DNA of 10,088 nt, taken from positions 1 through 10,088 of the forward strand of contig DUSJ01000144.1 in assembly GCA_012842645.1 (NCBI GenBank), written 5' to 3'. Source of the DNA: Clostridiaceae bacterium. Its GTDB lineage: Bacteria > Bacillota > Clostridia > DSM-8532. Below the pieces are notes generated by a model. It did no database searches, was not told where the DNA came from, and saw nothing but the letters and a program-made list of their open reading frames with translations. Each line of letters opens with the position of its first letter. The first letter of the stretch is position 1. The translations under genes and the position numbers were made by a program. Shown one piece after another: positions 1 to 6,542 of the stretch.

Positions 1-1400
1 ATGTCGTGCCTTATACTGCCATTTGCGTCGCAGTTATACTCTTTGCAGCCTTTCAGCCATTGCTGCTGAAGATGAGGCGTTTTGCGCTTCCTGCAGGCTT
101 GCTGGCTTCATACGCCGTGTTTTTGACAGCAGAATATTTTATTGAAAGAATCAAGCTGCATACCACCGGAATGACGCTCGTGGATACCTCGTCGCTTACC
201 TTGGAAGACATGAAAAATATACCCCTTTCCGATACCATAGATATATGGCAGGCAGGGCTGTGTATCGTGTCACCGGAGACAAGGAGCCAGTCGGCCGTTT
301 ACGTTTCACGGGATTATTACTACTATGTCCTGTCGAACGACAGCTATAAGATCCATTATTATTTCATCTCGCTGGTAATGATAACCATGGTTTGCGTACT
401 TGTGTACGGCCTGGGAAGAATGTTCAGGTCAGGAGACAGGTCGGAAGCCAGACCCCTTGCCCTGCGGGGAATCTCAACTGCCATGTTGATCTCCCTTTGC
501 ATATTTGCGAACACTACGGCCTTTTTCCGCAAGGCCCAGGCCATCCAGACACCGGTCGCGTCTATACTGACCTGCCTGTTTTTCATAGCCCTTGGAGCTT
601 CCATTGGCGTATATACGGGAAGCTTCCTGCTCAGAAAGGGCAAACTGCAGGGGATTGCGCTTCCTGTGAGTCTTTCGGTTATTGCCGTGATCATTATGTA
701 TATCGGGGAGGCTGCGATGATGAGCGGGAACCTGTACCGGTTCGGCACAGGCTGGTTTTTCGAAGGGCTTCCGGTGATTTCAGCGGCGCCGGTGGATATA
801 TTGGTCATCATTCTAACAGGAGCCGCCGCATACCTGGTGCTCCGGAAAGCACGCAAAAATGATAACTGGCCGGGAAAACCCCTGACCATCGCTTCGCTAA
901 CCATATGCGCTGTTATAGCTGTTCTTGGTTTTGCCTTTTCCGGAGGCTCATCAGCTGCATCTTTCGCTTCCGGTGATGATATTTACGGCTGTTATGAATT
1001 CGATGAGTGCATTTTTATGAATCCGCTGAGTTCATTTTTGGCTGCCAGGGAAAGTATGCCGTACGTTTATTGCCTGGATGAAGAAAATCTACTGATACTG
1101 AATACCAGGGAAAACAACGTGGAAAAGTACACTGCCCTCTATGAAAAGACCCCTGTAGCCAGGGATGCCTTTATATCCATATCGGAACTGAAGGACAGCC
1201 CGCTTGCATCCAGGATACCTGACCTGTCGCAGTATAAGGAGCGATGGCTGAGGGCAGTTATTTACAGGGATGATAAGCAGCAATACGGCCTGTACCGGAT
1301 GGATGATGAAATATGGCTGGTCAGCATTGCAAGGGGACGGCTATGGAGCATATACAGGCTTAAAAGAACGGATAAGTACAACTCTTCAGACTTTGAGTAA
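1..1400 (+). CDS. Multi-spanning membrane protein with C-terminal extracytoplasmic domain, family not recognised (5' end outside window)
   Basis: The reading frame is open to the left edge, so the gene probably begins upstream. The first in-window candidate start is a GTG at base 6 with no ribosome binding site visible. Counting from that GTG, 464 residues are readable. Hydrophobic segments lie near residues 5-22, 26-44, 115-137, 153-170, 183-205, 217-237, 258-278 and 291-311, giving about eight membrane passes. A polar, Tyr-rich loop of about 70 residues (about 46-114, containing DYYYYVL) sits between passes 2 and 3. After the last pass there is a soluble tail of about 150 residues (315-464) with a short Cys-containing motif, YGCYEFDEC. 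No catalytic motif or transporter signature is seen. A permease-like subunit of an exporter whose other genes lie upstream is possible but unsupported. The gene is convergent with the sugar transporter operon and separated from it by a terminator, so the two are probably functionally unrelated. Confidence 0.75.
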   Translation, partial: VVPYTAICVAVILFAAFQPLLLKMRRFALPAGLLASYAVFLTAEYFIERIKLHTTGMTLVDTSSLTLEDMKNIPLSDTIDIWQAGLCIVSPETRSQSAVYVSRDYYYYVLSNDSYKIHYYFISLVMITMVCVLVYGLGRMFRSGDRSEARPLALRGISTAMLISLCIFANTTAFFRKAQAIQTPVASILTCLFFIALGASIGVYTGSFLLRKGKLQGIALPVSLSVIAVIIMYIGEAAMMSGNLYRFGTGWFFEGLPVISAAPVDILVIILTGAAAYLVLRKARKNDNWPGKPLTIASLTICAVIAVLGFAFSGGSSAASFASGDDIYGCYEFDECIFMNPLSSFLAARESMPYVYCLDEENLLILNTRENNVEKYTALYEKTPVARDAFISISELKDSPLASRIPDLSQYKERWLRAVIYRDDKQQYGLYRMDDEIWLVSIARGRLWSIYRLKRTDKYNSSDFE

Positions 1401-1413
1401 AATCAAAGGGACA

Positions 1414-1449
1414 AAAAAGCGGTTATGGTTCGCACCATAACCGCTTTTT
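1414..1449. terminator. Bidirectional intrinsic terminator between convergent genes
   Basis: A perfect 16-bp inverted repeat (1414-1429 with 1434-1449) closes on the 4-nt loop TCGC. The stem core is GCGGTTATGGT and both arms end in A/T runs. Read on the plus strand it ends in CTTTTT just after the membrane protein gene. Read on the minus strand it is followed by TTTTTT just after the permease gene mmsB. It therefore fits a shared terminator for both converging transcripts. Confidence 0.9.
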
Positions 1450-1466
1450 GACTCAGGTAACAGTCA

Positions 1467-2639
1467 TTATATTACGCGCGATCTTGATTTAGAGTAAACA
1501 TCGAAGGCTACTGCAGCCAGGAGAACGACACCTTTAATAGCCTGCTGCCAGTCTATGCTGACACCCATAATGGACATACCGTTGTTCAATACACCCATCA
1601 AAAGACCGCCTACGATAGCTCCTACAACAGTACCGATACCGCCAGTGGTGGAGGCGCCGCCTATGAAACAGGAAGCGATGGCATCCATCTCGAAACCGTT
1701 ACCGGCTTTTGGTGTGGCAGAATTGAGTCTCCCGGTGAAAATAATGCCTGCGAGAGCAGCAAGGAAGCCCATGTTTACATACACCCAGAACAGGACTCTC
1801 TTTGTTTTAACGCCTGAGAGTTTTGCAGCTTTCGGATTTCCGCCGTAAGCATAAATATGTCTTCCGGGTATGGTTTTGTTCGTGATGAAAGAGTAAATCA
1901 GAACCAATGAAACTACTATCACAAGAACCATCGGAATTCCCTTATACCTGGACAGGGCATATGTGAAAGCGTTGATGACAGCAACAATAGCAATTATCTT
2001 CGCCAGGAATACGCCTACGGATGAAACTTCAAAATTATATCTTTTTTTGCTTCTCCTGTTGCTCAGTTCGCTCAATATGTATAATATTGAAGCAACTATA
2101 CCTGCCAGTATCGCCAGAAGATTAATCCCGTTTATGTTCGCAATCTCAGGGATAAAACCAGCGGCTATGAATGTAAATGATTTTGGGAAAGGAGCAAGGC
2201 TCTGCCCCTGGAGGATAACCATCGTAAGACCTCTGAAAATAAGCATGCCTGCCAGTGTTGTAATGAACGCCGGAACACCTACATATGCAATCCAGAAACC
2301 ATGCCATATGCCTATAACAACACCGATCAGAAGTGATATCAATATCGCAGGGAAAACAGGCATATTCATTTTGAGGATGAACACTGCTGAAACCGCGCCT
2401 ACAAATCCAGCGACCGATCCAACCGACAGATCGATGTTTCCGCAGGTCAGGATACACAGGAGCATACCTGTTGCAAGAACAAAGATATAGGCGTTCTGCT
2501 GGATGATATTAGAAATGTTAAGAGGACTGAGCAGGGTTCCTTTCGTCACAATCTGAAAGAAAATAATTACAACTACCAAAGCAATTATCATCACATATTG
2601 CCTGAGGTTACCCCTGAGCAGTACGTTTAACTTTTTCAT
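1467..2639 (-). CDS. mmsB: Multiple-monosaccharide ABC importer, permease subunit (MmsB/GguB-type)
   Basis: This 390-residue integral membrane protein belongs to the BPD_transp_2 (RbsC/XylH-like) permease family and should form the inner-membrane channel of the sugar importer encoded with mmsA and chvE. About ten hydrophobic segments are visible. The family motif NIDLSVGSV lies near residue 70, and [15 protein letters not shown], the usual cytoplasmic loop contacting the ATPase, lies at about 265-280. A Gly-rich stretch ([17 protein letters not shown]) precedes the last helices. A charged loop, [11 protein letters not shown], interrupts the middle of the protein; this insertion is usual for the longer XylH/GguB permeases compared with RbsC. 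The ATG overlaps the mmsA stop codon as ATGA, so translation is probably coupled. A GGAGG lies 10 nt upstream (complement of 2650-2654). This is the last gene of the operon and ends 17 bases before the bidirectional terminator. The sugar transported cannot be read from the permease. Confidence 0.95.
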   Translation of the reverse strand: MKKLNVLLRGNLRQYVMIIALVVVIIFFQIVTKGTLLSPLNISNIIQQNAYIFVLATGMLLCILTCGNIDLSVGSVAGFVGAVSAVFILKMNMPVFPAILISLLIGVVIGIWHGFWIAYVGVPAFITTLAGMLIFRGLTMVILQGQSLAPFPKSFTFIAAGFIPEIANINGINLLAILAGIVASILYILSELSNRRSKKRYNFEVSSVGVFLAKIIAIVAVINAFTYALSRYKGIPMVLVIVVSLVLIYSFITNKTIPGRHIYAYGGNPKAAKLSGVKTKRVLFWVYVNMGFLAALAGIIFTGRLNSATPKAGNGFEMDAIASCFIGGASTTGGIGTVVGAIVGGLLMGVLNNGMSIMGVSIDWQQAIKGVVLLAAVAFDVYSKSRSRVI

Positions 2640-4189
2640 TTAATAATTACCTCCTTGTTGCTTCTCATTATGCATTGCATTACTTTTTCCTGGGATGCTT
2701 CTTCGGCTGTCAGTTCACCGACAATTCTGCCTTCGTTCATTACATATATTCTATCACACATTCCTAAGATTTCCGGCAGTTCAGAGGAGATCATGATAAT
2801 TGTTTTCCCTTTTTCTGCCAATTCGTTGATTATACAATAGATTTCGTATTTAGCTCCGACATCGATTCCCCTTGTCGGTTCGTCCAGGAGCAAAATGTCA
2901 GGTTCTGCAAATATCCACTTGCTGAAAACGACTTTTTGCTGATTTCCTCCGGACAGTTCTCCTGTTTTTTGCAGGATGCTGGACGATTTGATTTTAAGCT
3001 TTTTCCTGTACTCTTCGCTGATCTTGATTTCCTCGTTCTCATTGACCACAAGTCTTTTGCTCACCTTGGAAAGGCACGGCAGAACGATATTTCTTTTTAT
3101 ATCATCGATCAATATCAAGCCTGCGGATTTTCTGTCTTCGGTGGCGTAAGCGATGCCGTTGGCGATTGCGTCGCCTTCATCATGCATAACGATTTCTTTT
3201 CCGTCTTTTTTGATCGTACCGGATATCTTTACTCCATAAGCTCTTCCGAAAACGCTCATGGCGAATTCTGTACGGCCGGAACCCATCAAACCGGCAATAC
3301 CGACAACTTCTCCTCTTCTTGCATATATAGAAACGTTCTTGATTATTTGTTTCGTCGGATCCTTGGGATCGTAAACATTCCAGTTAAGGACCTCAAAGCG
3401 TACTTCCCCGATGTTGCTGTTTCGTTCAGGGAACCTGCTTGTCAGTTCGCGACCCACCATACCTTTTATTATCCTGTCTTCATTAAATTCGTCTGTTTCT
3501 CTGTAGAGAGTCTCAACAGTTGTGCCATCCCGAAGGATTGTAATTTCATCTGCCACTTCGACGACTTCATTAATTTTATGAGATATGATTATGCTTGTTA
3601 TTCCATGGTTCTTAAGCTCAAGGAGCAATTTGAGAAGATTATGGGAGTCCTCGTCATTCAATGCCGCGGTAGGTTCGTCAAGGATCAGGATTTTGACATC
3701 CTTGGCAAGGGCTTTGATAATTTCAACAAGCTGCTGTTTTCCCATACCTATATCCATAACCCTTGTATTTATGTTCTCTTTAAGACCTACTATTTTCAGC
3801 ATTTCAATGGCTCTCTGGCGCGTCTTGTGCCAGTCGATGATAAAACCTTTTTTTCCTCCGGTCTGCTCATTTCCCAAAAATACGTTTTCTGCGATAGAGA
3901 GAGTTGGTATAAGGGCCAATTCCTGATGAATAATGGTAATTCCTTTAGCTTCGCTTTCCTTGATGTCCCTGAACTTGCAGACTTCTCCTTCAACAATGAT
4001 GTCACCTTCATAGGTCCCATACGGGTAAACACCACTTAAAATGTTCATGAGAGTGGATTTTCCTGCCCCGTTTTCGCCGACCAGAGCATGGATATGGCCG
4101 GCTTTTACTTTGAAGCTGACATTATTAAGAGCTCTGACCCCTGGGAATTCCTTCGTTATATTCCTCATTTCCAAAATATAGTTTTCCAT
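2636..4189 (-). CDS. mmsA: Multiple-monosaccharide ABC importer, dual-domain ATPase (MmsA/GguA-type)
   Basis: This 517-residue cytoplasmic ATPase has two fused nucleotide-binding domains, as in RbsA/XylG/GguA proteins, and should power uptake through MmsB. NBD1 has a canonical Walker A (GENGAGKS, residues 38-45), a Q-loop in IIHQELAL, a degenerate signature ([11 protein letters not shown]), Walker B ([11 protein letters not shown]) and an H-loop (IISHKINEV). NBD2 has the family's usual degenerate Walker A (GLMGSGRTE, Arg for Lys), the PxDR-like ATEDRK, an intact signature LSGGNQQK (L412-S-G-G-N) and Walker [14 protein letters not shown] chose the ATG at 4189, which gives the family N-terminus [15 protein letters not shown], because AAAAAGGAG (complement of 4196-4204) sits 6 nt upstream. 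An in-frame ATG at 4231 would add 14 polar residues and lacks a ribosome binding site. The gene lies 110 bases after chvE and overlaps mmsB by 4 bases. Confidence 0.95.
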   Translation of the reverse strand: MENYILEMRNITKEFPGVRALNNVSFKVKAGHIHALVGENGAGKSTLMNILSGVYPYGTYEGDIIVEGEVCKFRDIKESEAKGITIIHQELALIPTLSIAENVFLGNEQTGGKKGFIIDWHKTRQRAIEMLKIVGLKENINTRVMDIGMGKQQLVEIIKALAKDVKILILDEPTAALNDEDSHNLLKLLLELKNHGITSIIISHKINEVVEVADEITILRDGTTVETLYRETDEFNEDRIIKGMVGRELTSRFPERNSNIGEVRFEVLNWNVYDPKDPTKQIIKNVSIYARRGEVVGIAGLMGSGRTEFAMSVFGRAYGVKISGTIKKDGKEIVMHDEGDAIANGIAYATEDRKSAGLILIDDIKRNIVLPCLSKVSKRLVVNENEEIKISEEYRKKLKIKSSSILQKTGELSGGNQQKVVFSKWIFAEPDILLLDEPTRGIDVGAKYEIYCIINELAEKGKTIIMISSELPEILGMCDRIYVMNEGRIVGELTAEEASQEKVMQCIMRSNKEVIIK

Positions 4190-4195
4190 AGCCAA

Positions 4196-4204
4196 CTCCT
4201 TTTT
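4196..4204 (-). promoter_or_regulatory. Ribosome binding site that decides the mmsA start
   Basis: On the minus strand this reads AAAAAGGAG, followed by TTGGCT and then ATG at 4189. Its ideal 6-nt spacing favours the shorter MmsA over the start at 4231. Confidence 0.8.
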
Positions 4205-4241
4205 GCGATATGAGTTCATATTGATTGCCATATAATATTTT

Positions 4242-4274
4242 AATCGGTTAGCAGTCTAAGACTGCTAACCGATT
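4242..4274 (-). promoter_or_regulatory. Intercistronic stem-loop between chvE and mmsA (mRNA-stabilising or partial terminator)
   Basis: A perfect inverted repeat pairs 4242-4256 with 4260-4274: 15 bp, closing on a 3-nt loop, core ATCGGTTAGCAGT. It starts 26 bases after the chvE stop. Read in the direction of transcription it is followed by AAAATATTATA, not a run of U, so it is not a canonical intrinsic terminator. In importer operons, hairpins at this place commonly protect the 3' end of the binding-protein message, so that the binding protein is made in excess over ATPase and permease. That role is inferred here from position and structure. Confidence 0.75.
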
Positions 4275-4299
4275 GAAGCTTAGGCCAATGATACTTTGA

Positions 4300-5466
4300 T
4301 TATTTGATGTCATCTTCTGTCAAATAACCAGAGTCGATTACCAGTTCTTTATAGTTTTCCTTGGTTACTATATATGGCTCGAGCAGATAAGAAGGAACTA
4401 TCTTGACATTGTTGTTGTATGTTGTGGTGTCGTTGATTTCAGGCTCTTCTCCTTTGAGAACAGCTTCAACCATGTTGGCGGCAACTGCTGCCAGGTCTCT
4501 TGTATCCTTCAGGATGGTGGAGTACTGCTCACCGGAGATAATGAGCTTAATAGAAGCTGCTTCTGCATCCTGACCGGTAACTACGGGGAGATCCTTGCCA
4601 GGTACATATCCGAAGGAAATCAGAGCTGACAGAATACCTCTGGACAGACCGTCATAAGGAGACAATACGCCATGGAGAGGTGTGCCGTCGCTGTAATGAG
4701 CAGCGAGCAGAGCGTCCATACGAGCCTGTGCGACTGCGCCGTCCCATCTCAGAGTACCGATTTCTTCCTGTTTTGTCTGACCGGAAGGTACACGGATTGT
4801 TCCGTTGTCCATTAACGGCTTCAGAACATCCATTGCGCCCTGGTAGAAGTAATAGGAGTTTGTATCGTCAGGTGAACCAGCAAAGAGCTCGATGTTGTAA
4901 GGGCCATCCCCTTTGAGCTTCTTAAGGCCTTCTACGAGAGATTCGGCCTGCAGCTGACCAACTCTTCTGTTGTCAAACGTAGCATAGTAGTTTACTGCTT
5001 CGGAATTGACCAACAGACGGTCATAGGAGATGATCTTGATGCCGTCTTTACCGGCCTGGTCAAGTGTCTCGGAAAGGGTTGAACCGTCGATAGCAGCGAT
5101 GACAAGAACCTTTGCGCCTTTCATGATCATGTTTTCGATCTGGGCTTTCTGAGTCGGGATATCATCTTCTGCATACTGCAGGTCAACAGTGTAGCCTCTT
5201 TGCTCGAGTATGTCCTTCATTGTATGGCCGTCTTTGATCCAGCGTTCAGAGGACTGTGTCGGCATTGAGATACCTATGTACGCTTTTGCTTCTCCCGAAC
5301 CACCGGTATTGCCTGAGCCGCCGGTATTACCTGAGCTGCCTCCGGTATTACCTGAGCTGCCGCCGGTGTTCCCTGAACCGCCAGTCGAAGTATTGCCACA
5401 GGCTGCGAATGCGAACAATAGAGCGAGGGCCAAGATGCAGGCTAACACTTTTTTCATGGTTTTCAT
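4300..5466 (-). CDS. chvE: Sugar-binding lipoprotein of the multiple-monosaccharide ABC importer (ChvE-like)
   Basis: This is a 388-residue extracellular solute-binding lipoprotein of the periplasmic-binding-protein I (Peripla_BP_4, xylose/ChvE-like) group. The N-terminus [18 protein letters not shown] is a lipoprotein signal peptide with lipobox FAAC, and Cys23 is the predicted lipidated residue. A Gly/Asn/Thr/Ser linker (about 24-58) separates the anchor from the binding domain. The mature domain starts [19 protein letters not shown] and carries ChvE-type segments recalled from the family: [70 protein letters not shown] and VPSYLLEPY. The start at 5466 has AGGAGG (complement of 5474-5479) 7 nt upstream; the internal Met4 does not. 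It is the first gene of the operon, followed by a hairpin and then mmsA. Known relatives bind a range of aldoses, and some clostridial ones bind cello-oligosaccharides, so the exact ligand is uncertain. Confidence 0.95.
   Translation of the reverse strand: MKTMKKVLACILALALLFAFAACGNTSTGGSGNTGGSSGNTGGSSGNTGGSGNTGGSGEAKAYIGISMPTQSSERWIKDGHTMKDILEQRGYTVDLQYAEDDIPTQKAQIENMIMKGAKVLVIAAIDGSTLSETLDQAGKDGIKIISYDRLLVNSEAVNYYATFDNRRVGQLQAESLVEGLKKLKGDGPYNIELFAGSPDDTNSYYFYQGAMDVLKPLMDNGTIRVPSGQTKQEEIGTLRWDGAVAQARMDALLAAHYSDGTPLHGVLSPYDGLSRGILSALISFGYVPGKDLPVVTGQDAEAASIKLIISGEQYSTILKDTRDLAAVAANMVEAVLKGEEPEINDTTTYNNNVKIVPSYLLEPYIVTKENYKELVIDSGYLTEDDIK
5297..5383 (-). repeat. In-frame tandem repeat encoding the ChvE lipoprotein linker
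   Basis: Four near-identical copies of a 14-base core, CCGGTRTTNCCTGA on the plus strand, start at 5303, 5321, 5342 and 5363. The periods are 18, 21 and 21 bases. They encode repeated GNTGGS or GNTGGSS units. All periods are multiples of three, so changes in copy number would shorten or lengthen the tether without a frameshift. Confidence 0.85.
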
Positions 5467-5499
5467 AATAGATCCTCCTAGAAATTTTTTCTATTTGAT

Positions 5500-5520
5500 A
5501 ACTATAGGAAACCTATAGTT
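5500..5520 (-). promoter_or_regulatory. Palindrome in the chvE 5' leader
   Basis: AACTATAGG and CCTATAGTT form a perfect 9-bp inverted repeat around a 3-nt centre. It lies 21 bases upstream of the chvE ribosome binding site and about 45 bases downstream of the predicted transcription start, so it would be transcribed. It could be a DNA operator acting as a roadblock or a 5' mRNA hairpin. The sequence does not decide between them. Confidence 0.55.
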
Positions 5521-5555
5521 TCAAACAATAAAATTTATTTTTTGGTTCGATTATA

Positions 5556-5565
5556 TGTTCGTTTT
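5556..5565. promoter_or_regulatory. Putative operator box A (TGTTCGTTTT)
   Basis: First of three identical 10-base boxes in the divergent region. It overlaps the predicted chvE transcription start. A weaker look-alike, TGGTTCGATT, lies 13 bases away at 5543-5552. The TGTTCG core resembles half-sites of DeoR-family repressors such as GlpR, so the neighbouring DeoR-type regulator is the obvious candidate binder. Confidence 0.5.
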
Positions 5566-5571
5566 TTTAAA

Positions 5572-5600
5572 ATAATAACAAATCTATTGAATCGAGTCAA
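5572..5600 (-). promoter_or_regulatory. Predicted sigma-A promoter of the chvE-mmsA-mmsB operon
   Basis: On the minus strand, TTGACT (complement of 5595-5600) and TATTAT (complement of 5572-5577) are separated by exactly 17 bases. The predicted start point near 5565 gives a leader of about 100 nt. A TGTTCGTTTT box (5556-5565) lies at the predicted start point, where a bound repressor would block initiation. Confidence 0.65.
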
Positions 5601-5608
5601 CGGGTTTT

Positions 5609-5618
5609 TGTTCGTTTT
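5609..5618. promoter_or_regulatory. Putative operator box B (TGTTCGTTTT)
   Basis: Second identical box, 53 bases (about five helical turns) from box A. It lies just upstream of the chvE -35 element, between the two divergent promoters. Confidence 0.5.
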
Positions 5619-5638
5619 GTTATGTTTTTTAATTTATT

Positions 5639-5648
5639 TGTTCGTTTT
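5639..5648. promoter_or_regulatory. Putative operator box C (TGTTCGTTTT)
   Basis: Third identical box, 30 bases (close to three helical turns) from box B. It lies directly upstream of the -35 element of the regulator's own promoter, as expected for autoregulation. Confidence 0.5.
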
Positions 5649-5654
5649 AGTTTA

Positions 5655-5683
5655 TTGAAATATTCACAAAAGTAATATAGAAT
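5655..5683 (+). promoter_or_regulatory. Predicted sigma-A promoter of the regulator/orphan ATPase operon
   Basis: TTGAAA (5655-5660) and TAGAAT (5678-5683) are separated by exactly 17 bases. The predicted start point is near 5690, about 42 bases before the preferred ATG of the regulator gene. Confidence 0.6.
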
Positions 5684-5731
5684 TATAGAATAAAGACATT
5701 AAAAAAGTTGACAGAACTGGGCAGTGAAGAT

Positions 5732-6511
5732 ATGTTTGCGTTGGAGCGAATAAGGATAATAAAAAATTATCTGTTAAAAGAGAATAAGGTATCGGTTGCG
5801 AAGCTCAGTGAACTTCTGAATGTTACTGAAGTGACAATCAGAAGGGATTTGGAAAAGCTTGAAAAAGAGGGGTTCCTTGAACGCACGCACGGAGGGGCGG
5901 TATTAAAGGAAATAAAGGAGTACAAGGAAGAAGAAACTATAGAGGAGCCAGGCGATGCGTTCAGGACCCAGCGCGAGGAAATTGCGGAAACCGCTTTTCA
6001 TCTTGTGTCCGATAATGACATGATAATGCTTACAGAAGGTCTTACCAATGTATATATAGCCAGAAAATTAGCGCAAAAAAACAATCTTACCGTACTGACA
6101 AACGATCTTAGAGTGGCTTTGGAATTCGTGAATTCTCCTGCCAACAATGTGATACTGCTGGGCGGAGACTTAAAGGAGTATGCTGTTTACGGGCGATTGA
6201 CGGAAAACAGCATGCAGTATTTTTCAGTAAACCATCTTTTTATTGAAGTCGACGCTATCAACAGGCAATCAGGAATGATGGTTTCAAGCATAAGCAAGGC
6301 TTCTCTGATACAAAAAGCCATTAATGCCGCGGAAACAGTATCTGTTGTCTGCCTCGCCAATTTATTCGGGGAAAAATCTCTTTACCGCATTGGCAGTGTT
6401 GACATGGCCGACAAAATCATTACCGATTCTTCATTGGACGATTCCTTCAAGGACTACCTGTTTAGTTTAAACATCCAGGTATATACATCTGTCGATATAT
6501 ACGAAGATTAA
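5732..6511 (+). CDS. DeoR-family transcriptional regulator with non-canonical sensor domain
   Basis: This 259-residue protein has the N-terminal DeoR winged helix-turn-helix (about residues 1-56: VSVAKLSELLNVTEVTIRRDL, then LERTHGGAVL). A C-terminal DeoR sensor domain of the sugar-phosphate-isomerase-like fold covers about 80-245. Family landmarks are recognisable but altered. The phosphate-loop motif usually D-[SA]-G-T-T is T101-E-G-L-T105. The usual F-[LI]-G-[AV]-D-G is F170-I-E-V-D-A175. The usual D-S-S-K-F is L208-A-N-L-F212, which loses the lysine. NNVILLGGDLK and IITDSSL are conserved. I prefer the ATG at 5732 because the protein then begins MFALERIRIIKNYL, like other DeoR proteins. An in-frame TTG at 5708 adds eight residues. 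Neither start has a strong ribosome binding site. The gene is divergent from the importer operon and 31 bases ahead of the orphan ATPase. It probably controls the divergent operons, but its effector may not be an ordinary sugar phosphate. Confidence 0.9.
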   Translation: MFALERIRIIKNYLLKENKVSVAKLSELLNVTEVTIRRDLEKLEKEGFLERTHGGAVLKEIKEYKEEETIEEPGDAFRTQREEIAETAFHLVSDNDMIMLTEGLTNVYIARKLAQKNNLTVLTNDLRVALEFVNSPANNVILLGGDLKEYAVYGRLTENSMQYFSVNHLFIEVDAINRQSGMMVSSISKASLIQKAINAAETVSVVCLANLFGEKSLYRIGSVDMADKIITDSSLDDSFKDYLFSLNIQVYTSVDIYED

Positions 6512-6542
6512 GAACAGTTATTAATACCAGGGAGAATGCAGG

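Noticed and set aside
359..904. Open frames on both strands inside the first membrane protein gene (minus 359-904, plus 392-862)
   Set aside because: They overlap the clear membrane protein frame, lack ribosome binding sites, and have no recognisable protein features.
2936..4039. A 367-codon open frame on the plus strand, antisense to mmsA
   Set aside because: It lies wholly within the convincing mmsA gene, has no ribosome binding site, and its translation is Cys/Phe-rich without any family features. It is a shadow of the codon pattern on the other strand.
4190..4231. Upstream in-frame ATG for mmsA at 4231
   Set aside because: It would add 14 residues not expected in the family and would place the start next to the intercistronic hairpin without a ribosome binding site. 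The ATG at 4189 has an excellent one.
5297..5383. CRISPR-like short repeats
   Set aside because: The repeats are in frame within the chvE linker, have no unique spacers, and are explained by the GNTGGS amino-acid repeat.
5550..5555. TATAAT on the minus strand as an alternative -10 for chvE
   Set aside because: The hexamer is perfect, but the sequence 17 bases upstream is a poor -35 (TTATTA). The TTGACT-17-TATTAT pair is better. It may still act as a secondary promoter.
5708..5731. TTG start for the DeoR-type regulator at 5708
   Set aside because: It has no ribosome binding site, and the extra eight residues precede the normal DeoR N-terminus. It is not fully excluded, since the site for the ATG at 5732 is also weak.
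5467..5731. Catabolite-repression (cre) site in the divergent region
   Set aside because: I looked for the TGNNANCGNTNNCA pattern and found no convincing match.
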